Source: an uncultured Eggerthellaceae bacterium (GTDB taxonomy: Bacteria; Actinomycetota; Coriobacteriia; Coriobacteriales; Eggerthellaceae). From it: a DNA stretch of 24,275 nt. Below, in pieces: positions 14,692-23,155 of this stretch. Both the position numbers and the translations under genes were made by a program. Below the pieces are notes generated by a model. That model was not told the origin of the DNA and searched no databases. It saw only the letters and a list, made by a program, of their open reading frames with translations. The stretch covers positions 1-24,275 of the forward strand of contig CAKTYF010000019.1 in the NCBI GenBank assembly GCA_934631995.1, given 5' to 3'. Every line of letters starts with the position of its first letter. Position 1 is the first letter of the stretch.

Positions 14692-14863
14692 GAAACAAGT
14701 GATTGAACTGCGTTTTTGCGCGAAAAAGGTAAGGATGCACACGTGCATGCGGCAGCGCGAAAAAGCGGCTGTGCCCGCAAAACGAAAGAAGGGTTCATCG
14801 TTTGTCGATGCATGCGGCGGCGCAAAGAATCGGCCGCACCTGCGCCCGTGGGAACAACGCGCG

Positions 14864-16756
14864 TTATTCGCCCAGCGTTTCCGCCAAATCAAACCACTCC
14901 AGCTCCATGGCGTCTATTTGATCACGATAGCCTGCGATTTCCGCCTGAATTTCGCCCAGTTTCACGTAATCGGAAGGGTCCGCCTGCCCCATACGCTCCT
15001 GAGCTTGCTCGATTTTACCCCGCAGCGTTTCCGTTTTGCGTTCCAACGAGGCCATTTGCTTGCGCAATTCGCGCTGCTGACCGCCCGAGAGCTTCGGCTT
15101 TGCCGCCGCGCTATCGGAGGCGGAATCCGCCGCTGCACCAGCGGTTGTGCCGGCACCGCCAGCGCCTTCCCCTGCTGCGCAAGCGGAAGCATCTTGCCCG
15201 CTACCTGCAGAAACAGCCGCATTTGTTACAGCACGCGCGTCCGCTTCGCCCTGCGCTGCCGCCAGCCGCAAGTACTGGTCAACACCGCCGGGAAGATGCT
15301 GCAGCGTACCGCCTATCAGGGCGTACTGGTCATCGGTAACGCGCTCCATGAGGTAGCGGTCGTGCGTCACCAGAATCAACGTGCCCGGCCAGCTATCAAG
15401 CATGTCTTCCACAACAGCCAACATGTCAACGTCCAGGTCATTGCCCGGTTCGTCCAAAATCAAAACGTTCGGCTCATCCAGCAAAATGAGCATCAGTGCA
15501 AGGCGGCGCTTCTGCCCGCCCGAAAGATCGCACACCGGCTCGTTCAAATCCGCGTGCGAAAAGCCTAAACGTTCCAAAAGTTGCGCAGGCGTGGATTCCT
15601 TGCCATCAAGCATCACGCGCGAATTATAGCGGCCAATAACCTGGCGCACGCGATCGCTCCCAAATGCTTTCAAGTTGTCCAAATGTTGCGACAGCACGGC
15701 AAAGCGAACGGTCTGCCCAATACGAACACGCCCTTTATCAGGCGTTATCTGGCCCTGAATAAGACGAAGCAGCGTTGTTTTACCCGCGCCGTTTTCGCCT
15801 ACAATGCCCACGCGGTCACCCGGACCAATAAGCCATGTTACATCCGAGAGCACCGGCGGTTTGCCATCAAAGGAAACCGTAACGTTCTCTATGTCGCACA
15901 CGCGCTTTCCCAAACGTGCCATGGCCATACGCTTGAGCTCCAACGTGTCACGCAAGGGTGGCACATCTGCGATAAGCGCCTGAGCTGCAGCAACGTGAAA
16001 TTTCGGCTTCGTTGAACGCGCACGGGCACCACGCGAGAGCCAGGCGAGTTCCCTACGCAGCTGGTTTTGACGCTTCTGTTCCGCCAAATCTGCCAAACGA
16101 TCGCGCTCAACGCGCTGCATAATGTACGCGGAAAATCCGCCTTCGAATGGCTCAACGTTGCCGTTGACCACTTCCCACATGTTCAAGCAGACTTCGTCCA
16201 AAAACCAGCGGTCATGCGTTACCACCAGCAGCGCGCCTTGCCCCGCACGCCACCGGTTTTTCAGGTGGCCGGCAAGCCACGTAATAGCACGAATGTCCAG
16301 ATGGTTTGTGGGTTCGTCCAGGGCAAGAACATCCCAATCACCCACCAGAAGGCGCGCCAAGTCAACGCGACGGCGCTGTCCGCCCGAAAGCGTTCCCACC
16401 AAGCCATCCCAGGGAATGTCACTCAGAAGTCCCGCAATAATGTCGCGGATTTTCGCATCGGCCGCCCATTCGTATGTTTCCAGGTTGCCCACCACGGCAC
16501 GCTCGACGGTGCTTTCGTTGTCCAGGCCATCCATTTGCCCCAACATGCCAACCGATACGCCGTGAGTGCGATAAACACGTCCGCTATCAGGCTCAACGGC
16601 GCCGGTCAGCACTTTGAGCAATGTGGATTTTCCATCGCCATTGCGTCCAACAATGCCAATGCGCGCACCTTCATCGACCCCCAGCGACAAATCGCTAAAC
16701 ACTTGCTTCGTGGGGTAATCGACACATATTTTTTCGCAACCCAGCATGAACGCCAT
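14864..16756 (-). CDS. ABC-F family ATPase, Uup-like
   Basis: ABC-F proteins have two fused ATPase domains without membrane segments and act on the ribosome or DNA-associated processes. The 630-residue protein has Walker A GRNGDGKST (38-46), signature LSGGQ (123-127) and Walker B DVLALDEPTNHLD (142-154). After the inter-domain linker (about 205-285) come a second Walker A GENGAGKTT (320-328), signature LSGGQ (411-415) and Walker B NVLILDEPGNDLD (430-442). An Ala/Gly-rich spacer (503-555) leads to a charged coiled coil (556-628), as in Uup. The ATG at 16756 has GAAGGAA upstream; an ATG at 16777 has none. The PGNDLD variant fits Uup-type rather than resistance-type members. Confidence 0.93.
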   Translation of the reverse strand: MAFMLGCEKICVDYPTKQVFSDLSLGVDEGARIGIVGRNGDGKSTLLKVLTGAVEPDSGRVYRTHGVSVGMLGQMDGLDNESTVERAVVGNLETYEWAADAKIRDIIAGLLSDIPWDGLVGTLSGGQRRRVDLARLLVGDWDVLALDEPTNHLDIRAITWLAGHLKNRWRAGQGALLVVTHDRWFLDEVCLNMWEVVNGNVEPFEGGFSAYIMQRVERDRLADLAEQKRQNQLRRELAWLSRGARARSTKPKFHVAAAQALIADVPPLRDTLELKRMAMARLGKRVCDIENVTVSFDGKPPVLSDVTWLIGPGDRVGIVGENGAGKTTLLRLIQGQITPDKGRVRIGQTVRFAVLSQHLDNLKAFGSDRVRQVIGRYNSRVMLDGKESTPAQLLERLGFSHADLNEPVCDLSGGQKRRLALMLILLDEPNVLILDEPGNDLDVDMLAVVEDMLDSWPGTLILVTHDRYLMERVTDDQYALIGGTLQHLPGGVDQYLRLAAAQGEADARAVTNAAVSAGSGQDASACAAGEGAGGAGTTAGAAADSASDSAAAKPKLSGGQQRELRKQMASLERKTETLRGKIEQAQERMGQADPSDYVKLGEIQAEIAGYRDQIDAMELEWFDLAETLGE

Positions 16757-16888
16757 GGCGATTCCTTCCGTATTCATTCAAAGCCGATCCGCACGGCGTT
16801 CAAACAACAAGCGCCACGCAATCCGCATTTTTGCCTTCTCGAAACAAAAATACTCTTGCGCAGCGCCTTGTTAATACAAGCTAGAGCA

Positions 16889-16918
16889 ATTATAGGGCAC
16901 GAACAATCCGCTTGATAA
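16889..16918 (-). promoter_or_regulatory. Promoter candidate for the ABC-F gene
   Basis: A consensus TATAAT (16889-16894) is preceded by TTATCA (16913-16918) at 18-base spacing on the minus strand. It would give a leader of about 125 nt before the start codon. The -35 is only a partial match. Confidence 0.5.
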
Positions 16919-16950
16919 ACAGCAACGGAAAACCCTGCAATCAATAAAAC

Positions 16951-18357
16951 TTACGGGCGCTTGTTTTTCTCTTCTTCCGTAAGCGGGTCGTCAACGTTAT
17001 TCAGCGTTACGCCGTCATCGATGGTAAGCATGGCCTGATCAACCTTGCCAGCATCGAAATGGTAATCTTTGCCCGGCAGGAACGCGTTCATAAGAATGCC
17101 CACCAAAGAGCCCACAGCCAAACCGGAAAGGCCAATGGTGACTTCGCCCAGCATAATATTGATAGCACCCGCATCGCTGTAGGCAATACCCAAGCTCAGC
17201 ACCAGAATCAAAGCAGCAATCAAAACGTTGCGGCTCTTGGAGAAATCCACGTGATTCTCAACAAGATTGCGCACGCCAACTGCGGAAATCATGCCATACA
17301 GAACCAGAGAAACGCCGCCAACAACGCAGCTGGGCATGGCGCCGATAATAGCTGCAAACTTGGGGCTGAAGCTGAAGACGATTGCGAAAACGGCCGCTAG
17401 ACGCACCACACGCGGATCGTAAACGCGGGTCAGGGCCAAAACGCCGGTGTTTTCGCCGTACGTCGTGTTAGCAGGAGCGCCGAACAGCGACGCCACAATG
17501 GTAGCAAGGCCGTCACCCAAAAGCGTGCGATGCAAGCCCGGATCGGCAATGAAATTACGCTCGCACGTGGAGCTAATAGCAGAAATGTCACCGATATGCT
17601 CGATCATGGTAGCCAGGGCAATCGGCATGATGGTGATGATGGCCGTCAGCGCAATACCCGAGTTGAAACCAGGTCCGAACAGGGAAAACACGGTGTTCTC
17701 CCACAGCACGGGCAGACCGATCCATGCCGCGCTTTCCACGCCGGAGAAGTCCACAACGCCCATAAAACCGGCAATTACGTAAGAGATGATAACGCCCATA
17801 AGAATGGGGACGATCTTGATCATGCCCTTACCGAAGATACTGCACGCCACAATAACAACAATGGCAATAATGGCAATCGGCCAGTCGGTCTGGCAGCTCG
17901 AAATTGCCGTACTTGCCAGGGACAAGCCAATGCAGATAACAATGGGGCCCGTTACCACAGGCGGGAAGTAGCGCATAACGCGCGCCGCACCGAAAGCACG
18001 GAACAGCGCAGAGAGCACCAAATACAGCAAGCCTGCGCATGCAACGCCCAAGCAGGCGTACGGCAAATACTCAACGCCAGCTGCGGCAATGGCGAAATAG
18101 CCCGGCAAAAACGCGAAGGACGAACCCAAGAACGCGGGCACTTTGCGCTTCGAAATCAAATGAAACAGAAGCGTTCCCAAACCAGCGAATAAAAGCGTTG
18201 CGGAAACGGAAAGACCGGTAAGAACCGGCACCAAAATAGTGGAACCGAACATTGCAAACATGTGCTGAAGGCCCAAGATGCCCATCTTAGGAGCGCCCAG
18301 CTCACGCGCGTCGTAAACGGCGGTAACTTCTTGTTCCGCCTTTTCCTGTTCTGACAT
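16951..18357 (-). CDS. Uracil/xanthine permease (NCS2 family)
   Basis: This inner-membrane nucleobase:proton symporter of the UraA/PyrP type probably takes up uracil. The 468-residue protein has about 14 membrane segments. Family features are QHMFAMFGSTILVP (31-44), PPVVTGPIV, the EHIGDISAIS segment with its substrate-binding glutamate, and GAPANTTYGENTG with the second glutamate. The C-terminus is charged and cytoplasmic. The ATG at 18357 has AAGGGAG six bases upstream, better than the ATG at 18372. An AT-rich palindrome lies at the likely transcription start. Xanthine or uric acid cannot be excluded as substrate, although the UraA-like motifs favour uracil. Confidence 0.92.
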   Translation of the reverse strand: MSEQEKAEQEVTAVYDARELGAPKMGILGLQHMFAMFGSTILVPVLTGLSVSATLLFAGLGTLLFHLISKRKVPAFLGSSFAFLPGYFAIAAAGVEYLPYACLGVACAGLLYLVLSALFRAFGAARVMRYFPPVVTGPIVICIGLSLASTAISSCQTDWPIAIIAIVVIVACSIFGKGMIKIVPILMGVIISYVIAGFMGVVDFSGVESAAWIGLPVLWENTVFSLFGPGFNSGIALTAIITIMPIALATMIEHIGDISAISSTCERNFIADPGLHRTLLGDGLATIVASLFGAPANTTYGENTGVLALTRVYDPRVVRLAAVFAIVFSFSPKFAAIIGAMPSCVVGGVSLVLYGMISAVGVRNLVENHVDFSKSRNVLIAALILVLSLGIAYSDAGAINIMLGEVTIGLSGLAVGSLVGILMNAFLPGKDYHFDAGKVDQAMLTIDDGVTLNNVDDPLTEEEKNKRP

Positions 18358-18372
18358 GCAGACTCCCTTCAT

Positions 18373-18402
18373 TTTTTAGGAAAAACCTAAAAATCGATTA
18401 TC
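18373..18402 (-). promoter_or_regulatory. Candidate -10 and operator palindrome of the permease gene
   Basis: A GATAAT hexamer (18397-18402, minus strand) is followed at once by the perfect inverted repeat tttttagg (18373-18380) / cctaaaaa (18386-18393) with an AAAAA loop. The palindrome would overlap the transcription start. It ends just before the ribosome site. No good -35 is visible. It may be a repressor operator or a leader hairpin. Confidence 0.45.
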
Positions 18403-18496
18403 CCTTTTTTGCGCCAGCAGGAAAACACATTCGGGCAAAAACGAGTGACCATTTTACGGAAAAGAAACGATAGGCAATGCATCGTAAAGCAGCGCA

Positions 18497-18528
18497 TTGT
18501 TGACAAAAGGTGGGGTAATTTGTCAACA
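18497..18528. repeat. 32-nt inverted-repeat element, copy 2
   Basis: Identical to 4169-4200, with the same 10-bp arms and 11-nt loop and in the same orientation relative to transcription. It begins seven bases past the stop codon of the MFS transporter gene. Confidence 0.85.
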
Positions 18529-18535
18529 GGCGAGG

Positions 18536-19924
18536 CTACGAGCGAACCTTCAGCACTGCCACCAGGAAGGTGAGAACGGAGAACACTACCGAGAAGAAAA
18601 ACGCTGCGTGATACGCAAAAACAGATTGTCCCATCTGGGAAAACGTCACAATCAGCAGCACCATAGCGGCCGTTCCCAACGAGGCGCACGCTTGACGCCC
18701 CACGGTAAGAAACGAGCTTCCATCGGAAACAATGCGCCCAGGCAACTTTTCAAGCGCCCATCCGATAAACGGACCAATGCTTCCCGAAATGCCTAACGCG
18801 CGAACCGCCTGGGACACCGCCAAGAACCAAAGCGGCGTCTCATCATCGCAGAACAGCGCCAAAACTGCACCAACCACGAGAAACGTTGTGGTCGCTATCA
18901 GCACTTTACGTGCGCCGAACTTATCCATCAAGGCACCAGCACCCACATTCGCCACCAGCGCCATCAGCGATGCCGGTAGCAAAACAATGCCCGCATCAAG
19001 CGCCGTACCGCCGCGCAGGTCTTCCACATACAGCGGAACAACCAGCATGGTTCCCACAAACGCCGCACTTAAAACGCAGCTGCCAATGAAGCCCCAGCAA
19101 TATTGACGATCAGCGAAGATATCCATGCTGATCAGCGGATTCACCATGTGCTTTTCGCGGCGCACGAACAGAACAATCAGCAAAGAGCCCACGATTATGG
19201 GAAGCCATACCGCAACATGGGTCACACCCAAGTTGCTTGCGTTGCTGAAACCCAAAAGCAAGCCCACGAAGCCAAAACCGCAGATGATAAACGAGGGCGC
19301 ATCGAAGCGTTCTTGTTTGTTGCCGCCCCGCGAACGAGCGTATTTCATGGTGGGAATCATCATGATCACCATGCAGACGAAGATAAACCAGAAAAAGCTC
19401 TTCCATCCGAACGCGCTCTCAAGTGCACCGCCGATTGTGGGACCAAGATTTACCATGAAGCCCATGGCAATACCGTTGATTCCCATGAACAGGCCCATCC
19501 GTTCGTGCGGCATATCAACCATAACCATGGTTTGCATAGCAGGCATCATCAACCCCGCGCCGGCCGCCTGCACAACGCGCGCCAGCAGCGCCACGGGAAA
19601 CAGCGGCGCGGCAATAACAAGAAGCGAGCCCGCGGCAATACAACCAAGTGCCACCATCATCATGAAGCGCTCAGAGAAGCGTTTCGACAAAAACGGAGCA
19701 AGCGGAACGAAAACACCCAGCGCCAAAATGTAGCCCGAGGTGAGCCATTGGCTTGTGGCAACAGAAACACCCATTTCAGCGGACATGCCCGTAAGCAGGG
19801 CGTTTACTGCTGTCTGCGAGCAATTACCCAGACCGCCGGAAATAGAGAGCACTGCAAACGTTATAAGCAAGCTCGCTGGAATCTTCGTCTTTTTTTCTGC
19901 GGAATGATTCTCCGTCTTCGTCAC
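18536..19924 (-). CDS. MFS transporter, DHA2 (drug:H+ antiporter) type
   Basis: This inner-membrane major facilitator probably exports drugs or other small molecules. The 462-residue protein has about 14 predicted membrane segments, the DHA2/EmrB layout. It carries SQWLTSGYILALGVFVPLAP near the N-terminus, RVVQAAGAGLMMPAMQTMVM (a motif-B-like region) and GPTIGGALESAFGWKSFFW (antiporter motif C region). The start is GTG (19922-19924) with GGAGG six bases upstream. It lies 56 bp after pth, so it could be co-transcribed or have its own promoter; a TACAAT hexamer sits in the gap. The 32-nt inverted repeat follows its stop. The substrate is unknown. Confidence 0.92.
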   Translation of the reverse strand: MTKTENHSAEKKTKIPASLLITFAVLSISGGLGNCSQTAVNALLTGMSAEMGVSVATSQWLTSGYILALGVFVPLAPFLSKRFSERFMMMVALGCIAAGSLLVIAAPLFPVALLARVVQAAGAGLMMPAMQTMVMVDMPHERMGLFMGINGIAMGFMVNLGPTIGGALESAFGWKSFFWFIFVCMVIMMIPTMKYARSRGGNKQERFDAPSFIICGFGFVGLLLGFSNASNLGVTHVAVWLPIIVGSLLIVLFVRREKHMVNPLISMDIFADRQYCWGFIGSCVLSAAFVGTMLVVPLYVEDLRGGTALDAGIVLLPASLMALVANVGAGALMDKFGARKVLIATTTFLVVGAVLALFCDDETPLWFLAVSQAVRALGISGSIGPFIGWALEKLPGRIVSDGSSFLTVGRQACASLGTAAMVLLIVTFSQMGQSVFAYHAAFFFSVVFSVLTFLVAVLKVRS

Positions 19925-19980
19925 TTTTTACCTCCGCGCTGTTATTGTACGCCTCTGTCGCTCTCGCTCTTGCCCTACGT

Positions 19981-20547
19981 TTAATTAAACTTCTGCTGCG
20001 TTTTTTCTAAGCCGTTTTCCAGCAGAAACAGCGTTGCCTGAGTTGCAAGCTGCACCGCCTGGGCAAAATCCTGCTCTGCCTCCTTCTTCGGACGCGACAA
20101 AACCCAATCCGCAACCGGCATTCTTCCCGGAGGACGCCCAATGCCGCAACGCACGCGGAACCAATCGCGTGTGCCCAGCTTGTCGCAAATCGAACGCAGA
20201 CCGTTGTGGCCCGCGTGGCCGCCGCCGAATTTCACACGAATCGTACCCGGATCAATATCCAGTTCATCGTGGATAACAACCAGATGATCGGGCGAAACCT
20301 TATACGTGGAGCACAGCGTTTTCACGGGGCCGCCGCTGGTGTTCATGTAGCTTTGCGGCTTAGCCAAAATCAGATCGAAATCATGCCAAGAGACCTTGCC
20401 CACCAATGCACCGCCTTCGGTCTTCCAATAACGAACGCCCAGCTCATCCGCAAGGGAGTCCACGGTATCGAAACCGGCATTATGGCGCGTATGGGCATAT
20501 TCATCGCCAGGATTTCCCAAACCCACAATGAGAAACGTATCTGCCAT
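19981..20547 (-). CDS. pth: Peptidyl-tRNA hydrolase
   Basis: Pth releases tRNA from prematurely dropped peptidyl-tRNA. The 188-residue protein has the usual length. It shows LIVGLGNPG (6-14), the catalytic His22 in HTRHNAGF, QSYMNTSGG (65-73), Asp94 in VIHDELDIDPG and GGGHAGHNGLRS (108-119). The ATG at 20547 has GAAGG upstream. The frame extends to 20598, but that part overlaps the prs terminator. It follows prs by 90 bp, a common order (glmU-prs-pth) in Gram-positive genomes. Confidence 0.97.
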   Translation of the reverse strand: MADTFLIVGLGNPGDEYAHTRHNAGFDTVDSLADELGVRYWKTEGGALVGKVSWHDFDLILAKPQSYMNTSGGPVKTLCSTYKVSPDHLVVIHDELDIDPGTIRVKFGGGHAGHNGLRSICDKLGTRDWFRVRCGIGRPPGRMPVADWVLSRPKKEAEQDFAQAVQLATQATLFLLENGLEKTQQKFN

Positions 20548-20569
20548 GCCTGCCTTCTCACAACCTTTC

Positions 20570-20601
20570 AAAAAAACGGGCGCGCCCCAAGGACGCACCC
20601 C
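20570..20601 (-). terminator. Intrinsic terminator after prs
   Basis: On the minus strand a GC-rich stem of about 10 pairs (20578-20600) with a TTG loop is followed by GTTTTTT. It ends about 23 bases before the pth start codon, so it separates prs from pth or limits read-through. Confidence 0.85.
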
Positions 20602-20637
20602 TTCAAAACACTACACAAACGCGCAGTTCGAACGCAC

Positions 20638-21615
20638 TTAGAAAATGGAAGCGACCGATCCGCAGTGGTACACCTCGTTGATGGCGCGCGCCAAAAGCGG
20701 AGCCACGGAAACCACCTTGATGCGCGAAGCGGCAGCTTTTTCCGGATCAATCGGAATTGTGTCGCACACAATAAGCTGCTCAATGGAAGAATCGCGAATG
20801 CGGTCGAACGCCGGGCCGGACAAAACCGGATGCGTGCTGGTCATAAACACGCGCTTCGCGCCCTTCTCCAAAAGCGTCTTTGCGGCAGCGCAAGCAGATC
20901 CCGCCGTGTCAACCATATCGTCGTTCAGAATGCAGATCTTGCCGGTAACATCGCCGATCAGAGCGGTGATTTCTGCCTTATTATGACCCGGGCGATCCTT
21001 ATGCATAATGGCAAGGTCGGCTCCCATCAGGGTGGACATCTTCTTTGCTTCCTTCGCGCGACCCACATCGGGGCTTACAATGCAAAGCTCGGAAGCGTCA
21101 AAGCCCTTCTTGTTAATAGCGTCGATAAGAACAGGCATTGCGGTCAGGTGGTTCACCGGAATATCAAAGTAGCCTTCAATTTGGCTTGCGTGCAGATCAA
21201 GCGTGATCACGCGGTCAACACCGGCAACCTGCAGCAAATCGGCAACCAACTTTGCGGTAATCGGCTCGCGCGGTGCGGCCTTGCGGTCCTGACGGGCGTA
21301 ACCGTAATGGGCAAGAACAGCGGTGATGGTGCGGGCGGATGCTCGCTTTGCCGCATCTGCCATGATTAGCATTTCCATCAATGCATCGTTGACGTCCATG
21401 CCCGAGCCCACGCTCGTGCCGGCAACGGACTGAATCAGAAAAACGTCGGCACCACGAACGCTCTGCTCATAGCGTGCATAGATTTCGCCATTCGCGAACT
21501 TCTCCAGCTTCACCGCCCCTAATTCTGTCCCCAGTTCACGGGCGATTCCCTCGGCCAGTGCAGGGTTGACCGAGCCGGAAAAAAGCGCCATGCTCTTCTT
21601 CATTTCCGTCTTCAT
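20638..21615 (-). CDS. prs: Ribose-phosphate pyrophosphokinase (PRPP synthase)
   Basis: Prs makes PRPP from ribose 5-phosphate and ATP for nucleotide, histidine and NAD synthesis. The 325-residue protein has FSGSVNPALAEGIAREL at the N-terminus, KFANGEIYARYEQSVRGADVFLIQS, the ATP-site YGYARQDRKAAPREPITAK, and LDLHASQIEGYFDIPVNHL. The PRPP-binding loop is NDDMVDTAGSACAAAK. Regions are all intact. The ATG at 21615 has AAGGAG at eight-base spacing. An intrinsic terminator follows. It lies 166 bp after glmU; the AT-rich gap includes a possible TACAAT -10, so prs may have its own promoter. Confidence 0.97.
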   Translation of the reverse strand: MKTEMKKSMALFSGSVNPALAEGIARELGTELGAVKLEKFANGEIYARYEQSVRGADVFLIQSVAGTSVGSGMDVNDALMEMLIMADAAKRASARTITAVLAHYGYARQDRKAAPREPITAKLVADLLQVAGVDRVITLDLHASQIEGYFDIPVNHLTAMPVLIDAINKKGFDASELCIVSPDVGRAKEAKKMSTLMGADLAIMHKDRPGHNKAEITALIGDVTGKICILNDDMVDTAGSACAAAKTLLEKGAKRVFMTSTHPVLSGPAFDRIRDSSIEQLIVCDTIPIDPEKAAASRIKVVSVAPLLARAINEVYHCGSVASIF

Positions 21616-21781
21616 GAATGTGCTCCTTGATTTTGCGCATACCAATAACTGCTGCCGCGCGGAAGCGCAGCTATCTCATAATCTCATATTGTACTCAACA
21701 GGCCATTTTCAGGGGAGATGCTATTAGGCGAAAACGCTGTTTTTACCTGAAAAAGTGACATTTTTCTGATTAAAAGCACCT

Positions 21782-22717
21782 TTAGGAAACAAAGTGCTTC
21801 GTGCCGTCTTCCAAACGCGCATCGCGCAAGTGGGAATTCGGCCCCAAAATGCAATCTTGCCCAATAGCGCACTTGCCCAAAAGCGTGACCCCTGGGTAGA
21901 TAACGGTATCCATACCGATGGTCGTTTCCGGAGAAACCCACACCTGATCGGGGTCAACCATGGTCACGCCCGCCAGCATATGCGCCGTGTTGATGCGTTG
22001 CTGCATTTTCTTTGCCGCCTGCGCCAGCTGAACGCGCGTGTTCACGCCCAGACACTCGGTGGGGTCTTCCACCACCTGCGCCAGCACGGCACGACCGGCT
22101 TCGCGCGCAATTTCCAAAACATCGGTCAAGTAGTACTCGCCCTGAGAGTTATTCGATTTCACCTGTTCAAGGGCAGAAAACAGCGCTTTCGCATCGAAGC
22201 AGTAGAAACCGGAATTGCACTCGGTGATAGCCTGCTGCTCGGGCGTGGCATCTTTTTGCTCCACAATGCGCTCTACGTTTCCTTGCGCATCGCGCACAAT
22301 GCGACCATAGCCGAAGGGATCATCCACAACCATGGTAAGAACCACCACGGCAGCCTGGCTTTCCTCACGTTTTTGCACCAAGGCGCGCAGCGTGTCGGCG
22401 GTGACCAGGGGGCTATCGCCTGTAAGAACCAGAAGCGAGCCATCGAAATCCGCAAGCGCTTCTTTGCACACGGAAACCGCATTTGCCGTGCCCAGCTGCT
22501 GCTCCTGCACCACCGTTGCGGTATCGCCCACCAACGGCTCAACCTCTGCGCGGCCATGGCCCACTACGGTAATCACCTTTTCCACACCCGCTTGCTTCGT
22601 CGCATCTACAACCCATCTGACCAGGGGTTTTTCAAGAATGCAATGCGTTACCTTGGAATGCTTCGACTTCATGCGCGAACCTTCGCCCGCGGCAAGCACA
22701 ATAGCGGCTGTGTTCAT
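21782..22717 (-). CDS. glmU: GlmU N-terminal uridylyltransferase, lacking the acetyltransferase domain
   Basis: Full GlmU makes UDP-N-acetylglucosamine in two steps, acetylation of glucosamine 1-phosphate and uridylyl transfer. Here only the uridylyltransferase half is complete: LAAGEGSRMKS (8-18), QLGTANAV (74-81), the metal-binding Asp101 in TGDSPLV, ECNSGFY (166-172), GEYYLTDV (193-200) and Asn226 in LGVNTR. A short left-handed beta-helix segment follows (about 250-305, with IGMDTVIYPGVTLLG and IGQDCILGPNSHLRD). The frame then ends at residue 311, whereas the family is about 450-460. The acetyltransferase residues are missing and do not appear in other frames. The ATG at 22717 has GAAAGG upstream. 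It is either a shortened functional enzyme or a truncated gene. Confidence 0.88.
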   Translation of the reverse strand: MNTAAIVLAAGEGSRMKSKHSKVTHCILEKPLVRWVVDATKQAGVEKVITVVGHGRAEVEPLVGDTATVVQEQQLGTANAVSVCKEALADFDGSLLVLTGDSPLVTADTLRALVQKREESQAAVVVLTMVVDDPFGYGRIVRDAQGNVERIVEQKDATPEQQAITECNSGFYCFDAKALFSALEQVKSNNSQGEYYLTDVLEIAREAGRAVLAQVVEDPTECLGVNTRVQLAQAAKKMQQRINTAHMLAGVTMVDPDQVWVSPETTIGMDTVIYPGVTLLGKCAIGQDCILGPNSHLRDARLEDGTKHFVS

Positions 22718-22924
22718 AAAGCGCCTTTCTCGTTTCGATTTGTTGCGTTTTGTTGCGTTCGCTGGAGGATTTGCACCCACGTTTTGCGCCGGCAAAGCCT
22801 GCCAACCCTCAAATATGCATTTTCGCTCTTCGCAAATATAACGTTTCGCGTGCGCCGCGGCAATAAAAGCAGCAAAAGCGCACGAACGAGCGGTGACCGA
22901 CGGGCGAGCAAATGAAGGCACGCA

Positions 22925-22954
22925 CCCTGTCCTTACTCTTACCTACCCTTACCC
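22925..22954. repeat. C/T-rich direct repeat, copy 1
   Basis: The stretch begins ccctgtccttactcttacc and ends cccttaccc. It resembles 23005-23032, about 50 bp downstream. Both could be binding sites for one regulator. Confidence 0.5.
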
Positions 22955-23004
22955 GAAGGTCAGACCTCGAACCCCAGATAAAGCGAGAGGCAGAGCTTCA
23001 AACC

Positions 23005-23032
23005 CCCTATTTACTCTTCCCTACTCTTACCC
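23005..23032. repeat. C/T-rich direct repeat, copy 2
   Basis: The stretch begins ccctatttactcttcc and ends ctactcttaccc. It is similar but not identical to copy 1, with a few substitutions and a short length difference. Confidence 0.5.
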
Positions 23033-23084
23033 AACCCCCGAATTCCTAGAAAAACAGGATGCTTTTTCACTCTTTGTTGACAAT

Positions 23085-23115
23085 TTGGAAGCCATTGAGG
23101 CGTACCTTCTATAAT
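23085..23115 (+). promoter_or_regulatory. Promoter candidate for the acyl-CoA dehydratase-related gene
   Basis: A perfect TATAAT (23110-23115) lies 41 bases before the TTG start. The best -35 at usable spacing is TTGGAA (23085-23090) at 19 bases. A consensus TTGACA at 23078-23083 is too far away (26 bases). Confidence 0.45.
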
Positions 23116-23155
23116 AAACGACTTGCAAAGAGGCAATTCTTGACGGGAGATCCTT

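Larger units (their letters stand above)
14560..14863. other. Spacer between the ABC-F gene and the zinc-ribbon gene
   Basis: It contains the zinc-ribbon gene promoter (14663-14691) and the palindrome at 14643-14662. Near the ABC-F stop there is a weak hairpin, atgcac-ac-gtgcat, at 14734-14747, followed on the minus strand by TTACCTTTTT, which may be a terminator. No gene is recognised. Confidence 0.5.
22718..23155. other. Divergent intergenic region between glmU and the acyl-CoA dehydratase-related gene
   Basis: It should contain promoters for both flanking genes. Two related C/T-rich stretches, 22925-22954 and 23005-23032, share the words TTACTCTT and CTTACCC. A consensus TATAAT lies at 23110-23115. 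An open frame across the plus strand (22893-23114) looks like a chance product of the C/T-rich sequence. No RNA gene is recognised. Confidence 0.6.

Noticed and set aside
23075..23086. A third copy of the 32-nt element near 23077 (tttgttgaca)
   Set aside because: Only the left arm matches. The loop and right arm are absent, so it is a chance match.
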